This document shows, piece after piece, positions 59,669 to 64,000 of a DNA stretch of 64,000 bases (positions are counted from its first letter, which is position 1; the number at the start of each line of letters is the position of its first letter). The translations under genes and the position numbers were made by a program. The notes beneath the pieces are model-generated. The model saw nothing but the letters and a program-made list of their open reading frames with translations. It was not told the origin of the DNA and made no database searches. This DNA comes from Pseudodesulfovibrio sp. zrk46. Lineage in GTDB: Bacteria; Desulfobacterota; Desulfovibrionia; Desulfovibrionales; Desulfovibrionaceae. The stretch is from contig NZ_CP051216.1 in the NCBI RefSeq assembly GCF_012516435.1, forward strand, positions 1,118,001 through 1,182,000, in the 5' to 3' direction.

Positions 59669-59671
59669 GAG

Positions 59672-59768
59672 ATGCCCTCGCCGGGCGGGCGTCTCCGACG
59701 GGTCAGGAACCCTTTGTAAAGGGTTCCCGACACCCTCCTAAACTTTTTGGCGCTCGCTTCGCTCGGGG
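59672..59768 (+). repeat. Intergenic mosaic repeat family B (B5)
   Basis: Begins four bases after the DUF362 stop: GCCCTCGCCGGGCGGGCGTC, stem GGAACCCTTT-GT-AAAGGGTTCC, ACACCCTCCTAAACTTTTT and GGCGCTCGCTTCGCTCGGGG. Confidence 0.8.
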
Positions 59769-59829
59769 TATTCCACCGCATAACTATTCCTCCTTCCCAT
59801 CATAACCTCAAACCAAAAACTTTAATAAA

Positions 59830-59857
59830 GGTGCGCGGCCTCATAAGGCCGCGCACC
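59830..59857 (+). other. 12-bp hairpin leading into repeat C3
   Basis: GGTGCGCGGCCT pairs perfectly with AGGCCGCGCACC over a 4-nt loop. A-rich on the left. It overlaps the first bases of C3. Confidence 0.6.
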
Positions 59858-59974
59858 CGCGCGAATGCGCCTACAAAAAGTTTAGGAAAAGGGAGGGATG
59901 GGGGTCTGGGGGAAGGGAGGGAAAGAACCCTTCTCAAAGGGTTTTTCCCTCCCTTCCCCCAGCCGCCGGAGGCG
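59855..59974 (+). repeat. Intergenic mosaic repeat family C (C3)
   Basis: Same order as C1: CCCGCGCGAATGCGC, ACAAAAAGTTTAGG, GATGGGGGT, a 19-bp stem (CTGGGGGAAGGGAGGGAAA at 59906-59924, complement at 59944-59962) and GCCGCCGGAGGC. Compared with C1 the stem has changed in both arms and still pairs perfectly. Confidence 0.82.
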
Positions 59975-59980
59975 AAAAAA

Positions 59981-60012
59981 TCGGCCTGCTCCGTGTCAGC
60001 GGGGCAGGCCGA
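59981..60012 (-). terminator. Terminator of the chemoreceptor gene
   Basis: On the minus strand TCGGCCTGC...GCAGGCCGA is followed by TTTTTTCGCC. It lies 22 bases beyond the chemoreceptor stop. Confidence 0.88.
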
Positions 60013-60033
60013 TTATGTTTATGACGTATCGAC

Positions 60034-62082
60034 TTAGAACTTTTCGAAGTCGGAGTCGTCGTCCATATCGAGGGCGATACCGTTGTTAGTGGGCTTGGCT
60101 ACGGGTGCTGAGGGAATCGCTGCGGGCTTCTTCTGGGCTACGGTCACGTTGCGACGCGGCTGGGTCGGAGTAGGCCGCGAGGCAGTATGGCCGATATTGA
60201 AGAAACTCGTAGTCTGCTGAAGCTGCACACCTTCGCCGGCGAGGGACTCCGAAGTGGAGGCCACTTCCTCGGCCATGGAGGCATTCTGCTGAATGATGTT
60301 GTCGAGCTGCTGAATGGCACTGTTGATCTGCTCCACACCAGTGTGCTGCTCGCCGGTTGCGGAGGTAATCTCCTGAATGAGTCCGGCGGTCTCCTGAATA
60401 TCAGGGACGAGCTGGCTGAGCTTCTGGCTGGCTTCCTCGGCCACATGGACCGTGGAGGAAGAGAGCTCGCTGATCTCGGCTGCTGCGGTGCCGGAACGCT
60501 CTGCGAGCTTGCGAACCTCGGCGGCGACAACGGCAAAGCCCTTGCCGTGCTCACCTGCCCGGGCGGCCTCGATGGCGGCGTTGAGCGCGAGGAGGTTGGT
60601 CTGACGAGCGATCTCCTCAATGACGGAGATCTTCTCGGCGATGTCGGTCATGGCACCCATGGCCTGGGTCACGGCCTTGCCGCTCTCCTCGGCATCCTTG
60701 GCAGCCTTGACGGCCATCTTCTCGGTCTTGATGGCGTTGTCGGCATTGGCCTGAATGTTGGAGGCCATCTCTTCAATGGACGAAGAAACCTCCTCCACAC
60801 TGGCGGCCTGAGTGTTGGCGCCGTCTGCAAGACTCTGCGACGAAGCGGCGAGCTCTTCACTGCCCGAGGCAATATTCTCGGTCGCTGCGCTGACCTGCCC
60901 GACGACACCAGTGATGTTGTTGGACATGGTCCGCAAGGCATCGGCAAGCTGGCCCACCTCATCCTTCTGATCCACATCCACGTCACCAGTCAGATCACCC
61001 TCGGCCATGAGGCCTGCGAGCGAGATACCCTTCTTGATGGGGGAAATGATGGCATTGGCCACCAACAGAATAACCACCAACAGAACGATGAGTGCCACGG
61101 CACTGATGCCAGAACTGATCAAAGCGATCTGGTTGGCCTCGGCCCTGACCGCATCCATGGGAATGGTGACGACCAGACTCCACGGAGTGACAGTCTTTCC
61201 GATCATGACCGGCTGATAGGAATAGTAGTTTTCCTTGCCTGTGTTGGAAGAAACCTTGCTATGGACAAAAGGCTCACCGTTCTTGATGGCCCGGAGCAGC
61301 TTTTCCTTGATGTCCGGATTTTGGAAATCGCCGATATTCTTGCCGATGTAGTCCTTGTTCTTGTGAGCGACAAAAGACCCGTCATTGGCCAGAAGGAAGG
61401 CATAGCCGGTGTCGAATATCTTCAGACTTTCGACAATATTCTGAAGATCGGTCAAATAGAAGTCCACACCCACAACACCGGCATTCTTGCCGTTGACCTT
61501 GACCGGCATACCGGTGGAGCAGAGCCAGAACTTCTTGCCATCCGCTTCCCACGGATAGGGCTTGGTAATGGTCTCCACATTCCCGGCCATGGGAATTTCA
61601 AACCAGTCGCCGGAGATGCCTTCGGCGCCGGCAAAGCTCACGGCAACCTGACCATCGACCAGATGGTACCAGTTGCGGTAGGCGCCCTTGTACACTTCCA
61701 TGTACTTCTCTTCCCTCTCAGGCCCGTCATAGGCATTGGGCGGGAAGGTACACCACGCGCCGGATAGTTCTTTGTTACGGGTAAGGGTGTTCTTGAGAAT
61801 GGAGTCGAGATATTCGCGATCCGGGATGGGATCGTGTTTGGCTCCTTCTTCGAAGGCGCTCCCCAGAGTACGGGTAACGGACATTGCTAAATCGAATGTC
61901 TTGCCGACTTCCAGACTCATGGATTTGGCCGTCTCATCAGCAAGAGCCGTTGCCTGTTTGACCGCCAGTTCACTCGACTGCGACGTCATGATCCAGGTGC
62001 TGATAACCAGCACCACCAATACGACGCTGAACGTCGGCACGAGAATTTTTAGTTTGAGGCTCCAATCCTTAAAGCGTAGCAT
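60034..62082 (-). CDS. Methyl-accepting chemotaxis protein, dCache type
   Basis: A 682-residue chemoreceptor: membrane helix near 12-31, a periplasmic double-Cache ligand domain (about 35-300; ...[47 protein letters not shown]), second helix ([21 protein letters not shown]), HAMP domain, and the signalling domain with the conserved hairpin tip [39 protein letters not shown] Pro-rich linker leads to a C-terminal DFEKF, which could serve as a CheR/CheB tether. Ligands of dCache domains are often amino or organic acids. Promoter region lies in 62083-62214. Confidence 0.94.
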   Translation of the reverse strand: MLRFKDWSLKLKILVPTFSVVLVVLVISTWIMTSQSSELAVKQATALADETAKSMSLEVGKTFDLAMSVTRTLGSAFEEGAKHDPIPDREYLDSILKNTLTRNKELSGAWCTFPPNAYDGPEREEKYMEVYKGAYRNWYHLVDGQVAVSFAGAEGISGDWFEIPMAGNVETITKPYPWEADGKKFWLCSTGMPVKVNGKNAGVVGVDFYLTDLQNIVESLKIFDTGYAFLLANDGSFVAHKNKDYIGKNIGDFQNPDIKEKLLRAIKNGEPFVHSKVSSNTGKENYYSYQPVMIGKTVTPWSLVVTIPMDAVRAEANQIALISSGISAVALIVLLVVILLVANAIISPIKKGISLAGLMAEGDLTGDVDVDQKDEVGQLADALRTMSNNITGVVGQVSAATENIASGSEELAASSQSLADGANTQAASVEEVSSSIEEMASNIQANADNAIKTEKMAVKAAKDAEESGKAVTQAMGAMTDIAEKISVIEEIARQTNLLALNAAIEAARAGEHGKGFAVVAAEVRKLAERSGTAAAEISELSSSTVHVAEEASQKLSQLVPDIQETAGLIQEITSATGEQHTGVEQINSAIQQLDNIIQQNASMAEEVASTSESLAGEGVQLQQTTSFFNIGHTASRPTPTQPRRNVTVAQKKPAAIPSAPVAKPTNNGIALDMDDDSDFEKF

Positions 62083-62212
62083 CCAACCCCCTCGGATCCA
62101 GTATTGAATAAAATCGAAGCTTCCACCGAATTATATAGATGCATAAGATTACGCCCAATAGCAATTATATTCCCGTCACATCCGTTTCGCTCCATATACA
62201 ATCACAATGAAA

Positions 62213-62245
62213 AAGACCGAACATCACTGTTCGGCCTTTCTTTTT
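62213..62245. terminator. Small terminator upstream of the chemoreceptor gene
   Basis: CCGAAC pairs with GTTCGG over a 6-nt loop, with T-rich sequence on the right and A-rich on the left. It could stop transcription in either direction; the minus-strand gene at 62282 reads away from it only after its own stop. Confidence 0.6.
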
Positions 62246-62281
62246 ACTTCCCGGGCATCGCCCATGCTCTGACAATCACCA

Positions 62282-63337
62282 TTACTGGATCAATCTGAAC
62301 ACATCGACTCCATGATCGTCAGGGTTGACCACATCATCGACCTTGAGTCGTTTCTCCTTGGAAAGGTCAATATCCTTCATGGGAATCTGCTTGATCTTAC
62401 GGTCATAGACCACCCGCACCGTGGGCTTGAGCGGCTGCTCGGAGGCGGTCAGGATCACCACGCCATGGTCGCCCGAGGTCAGGCGCACAAAGCTGCCCAC
62501 CGGGTAGACGCCCAGACTCTTGATGAACTGTTCCACGGTGTTGGGATGAAAATCGGTGACGCGCCACTTGTACATCATGGCCAGCACCTTGGAAGGCGGC
62601 ATGGGATCCTTGTATACCCGACGGCTGGTCAGGGCGTCGTATACATCCACCACGGCCAGCAAACGGGCGATCTCGCTGATCTGCTCTCCCTTGAGACCAC
62701 GGGGATAACCGCTGCCGTCGTACTTTTCATGGTGCTCCACGGCCCCGCGAATGACATCTTCCGGAATGTCCTTCTGGGCCGAAAGAATCTTGTAGCTGTG
62801 CAGCGGATGGGTGCGCATGACCTTCATCTCGTCATCGGTCAGCTTGCCCGGCTTGTTCAAAATACTGTTGGGGATGATCGCCTTGCCCACGTCATGGAAC
62901 ATGCCTGCCATGCCCACGACTTCGAGCTGTTCGCGGGTATAGCCGAGCTTCTTGGCCAGAATCACGGACAGAATGGAGACGTTGATACAATGGGTGTAGG
63001 TGTATTCGTCAAATGCCCGCAGCTTGCAGATGGCTGCGGCAGCAGAGTCGTTGCGGAAGACCGAATCAATGAATTCGTTGACCAGCGGCATGGCCTCGTT
63101 GACGTCGATGGTCTTGCCATCGCGGACATCGTCCATGAACCCCTTGGCATAGTTCACGGCTTCGCCGTAGAGCTTGTCCGCATGCCGCATCTCCACCTGA
63201 AGTGTGACCGGCGCCTCACTGGGTGAGGCAGCGGGCTCGTCATCCACGGGTGTGGTACCCCGCAATTCTTCGGGGTCGTTCATCATGGCCCGGCGCGCCT
63301 CTTCGGCGCTCATGGCCCTGCCGTTTATATCACTCAT
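62282..63337 (-). CDS. HD-GYP domain phosphodiesterase
   Basis: A 351-residue protein. The HD-GYP domain (about 110-285) shows HDVGKAIIPNSILNKPGKLTDDE, THPLHS, HHEKYDGSGYPRGLKGEQI and the AVVDVYDALTSRRVYKDP segment, so it should hydrolyse cyclic di-GMP. The 100 residues before it and 65 after it (SFVRLTSGDHGVVILTASEQPLKPTVRVVYDRK) are of unknown role, perhaps sensory. It opposes in function the GGDEF protein at 56369-57631. Confidence 0.93.
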   Translation of the reverse strand: MSDINGRAMSAEEARRAMMNDPEELRGTTPVDDEPAASPSEAPVTLQVEMRHADKLYGEAVNYAKGFMDDVRDGKTIDVNEAMPLVNEFIDSVFRNDSAAAAICKLRAFDEYTYTHCINVSILSVILAKKLGYTREQLEVVGMAGMFHDVGKAIIPNSILNKPGKLTDDEMKVMRTHPLHSYKILSAQKDIPEDVIRGAVEHHEKYDGSGYPRGLKGEQISEIARLLAVVDVYDALTSRRVYKDPMPPSKVLAMMYKWRVTDFHPNTVEQFIKSLGVYPVGSFVRLTSGDHGVVILTASEQPLKPTVRVVYDRKIKQIPMKDIDLSKEKRLKVDDVVNPDDHGVDVFRLIQ

Positions 63338-63401
63338 GCTATAACTCCAATTGGAAGAAGGGAGTCCCTAGCATACCACAACCAAGCGGGCAATCCTTTG
63401 A

Positions 63402-64000
63402 TTAAACTAACCCTTTTTGGCTGAGCTGCTCCATTAACTCCCCTACGTCCCCGGCGATGAAGTCCGGCTTCAGAGGCTCGAAATCCGCCGCCGTCATTCT
63501 GCCGGTTGTTACTGCTGCGGACATGGCCCCCGCGTTCTTCGCGGTCTGCACGTCCATGGGGTGATCCCCCACCATGAGTGATCGCTCCGGTCGGGCGCCG
63601 ATACAACCCAATGCCTGCATCAGGTGGGCTGGGTCCGGCTTGACCCGGGTGGCGATTTCCCTCGGCACAAACGCCTCGGTCATCTCTTCGATCTCTGGGA
63701 AGACCACTCGTACTGCAGCGGATATATTGCGGGTGATCACACCCGCGGCAATGCCGCGCTCACGCAGCATCTCGAATGTCGGCCTGGTAAAATCGAACAA
63801 CTTGCCTTCGCGGGCCGCGTCCAGCTCCATGGCCGTGATGACCAACTGGCCGCGCGTCCGGAATTCCTTGCCTTCATCCTCGTCCCACTTCATGGCCTGC
63901 TGCACCAGCTCTTCCAGCCATTCCAAAGCGGGTGTATCTCCCGGCGTCGGGCGCTCTTCAAGAAAGACCTCGCCCAATGCCGCGATCTTGGTTTTCATGA
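63402..64000 (-). CDS. HAD-family phosphatase (5' end outside window)
   Basis: The visible 199 codons contain a cap region, the threonine/lysine segments (GVITRN, RVKPDP) and the acidic motif MVGDHPMDVQTAKNAG of HAD phosphatases (phosphoglycolate phosphatase type), but not the N-terminal DxDGT nucleophile. Family members usually have about 20 residues ahead of the visible ATG at 63998, so that methionine is probably internal and the gene continues beyond 64000; the bases at 63999-64000 leave the frame open. Confidence 0.78.
   Translation of the reverse strand, partial: MKTKIAALGEVFLEERPTPGDTPALEWLEELVQQAMKWDEDEGKEFRTRGQLVITAMELDAAREGKLFDFTRPTFEMLRERGIAAGVITRNISAAVRVVFPEIEEMTEAFVPREIATRVKPDPAHLMQALGCIGARPERSLMVGDHPMDVQTAKNAGAMSAAVTTGRMTAADFEPLKPDFIAGDVGELMEQLSQKGLV

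Noticed and set aside
1-64000. CRISPR array, tRNA genes or a prophage
   Set aside because: The repeats are not short, regularly spaced direct repeats; no tRNA cloverleaf and no integrase, capsid or tail gene was recognised.

Overview
The window looks like chromosomal DNA from a Gram-negative sulfate-reducer-type deltaproteobacterium, most likely Desulfovibrionaceae (Desulfovibrio or Pseudodesulfovibrio). This is inferred from the gene set (DUF116 beside fmt/def, a DUF362 ferredoxin, a molybdopterin oxidoreductase, a TAXI receptor, many signalling proteins), from the GC-rich coding style, and from the dense intergenic mosaic repeats. I recognise no tRNA, rRNA, CRISPR array, insertion sequence or prophage gene.

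Region 1 (1-3350) is accessory and visibly AT-richer than the rest. It is an array of displaced Rhs C-terminal 'tip' cassettes. Four fragments of one Rhs core end (ending in the PLGLF motif where complete) are each followed by a different short tip and/or a candidate immunity gene. One cassette pairs a tip with permuted-papain-like motifs with a membrane-anchored, probably periplasmic partner. Another pairs a hydrophobic tip with an overlapping two-helix membrane protein. That two-helix family occurs four times, once frameshifted. This is the most unusual locus in the window.

Region 2 (3379-13463, + strand) is ordinary chromosome: phosphomannomutase, a YkgJ-type cysteine-cluster protein, a MacAB/Lol-like efflux set (adaptor, ATPase, permease), a TPM-like membrane protein, RNase HI, a LUD-domain protein, a LytTR regulator with a degenerate receiver, and acetyl-CoA synthetase. 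Region 3 (14005-22062, - strand) holds hisS-aspS and def-fmt-deacetylase/glycosyltransferase-DUF116. Region 4 (22489-32869) has a molybdopterin oxidoreductase, a UDP-galactopyranose-mutase-like flavoprotein, an Xaa-Pro peptidase, two small lipoproteins, NAD synthetase, a SPOR lipoprotein, IHF/HU, a HIT protein and a secreted protein of unknown function.

Region 5 (32930-37569, - strand) is a four-gene overlapping operon for a surface amino sugar: ATP-grasp, HAD, aminotransferase and membrane NDP-sugar dehydratase. Region 6 (37798-48583) carries fabD-aroE, a secreted cyclophilin, cheD with an HDOD protein, an MsbA-like exporter, a phosphoesterase, and an AmiC-type amidase beside ftsEX. Region 7 (48945-64000) holds a TAXI receptor, a DUF1566 protein, a chromate transporter, an AI-2E family permease, a GAF histidine kinase, fabI with a PAS-GGDEF protein, a DUF362 ferredoxin, a chemoreceptor, an HD-GYP protein and a HAD phosphatase cut by the window edge.

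Many gaps are filled by three families of long hairpin-forming repeats (called A, B and C here). Their stems keep pairing while their sequences change between copies. One copy appears to supply the ribosome binding site of the ABC permease, and unedited ORF calling would wrongly extend at least two genes into them.
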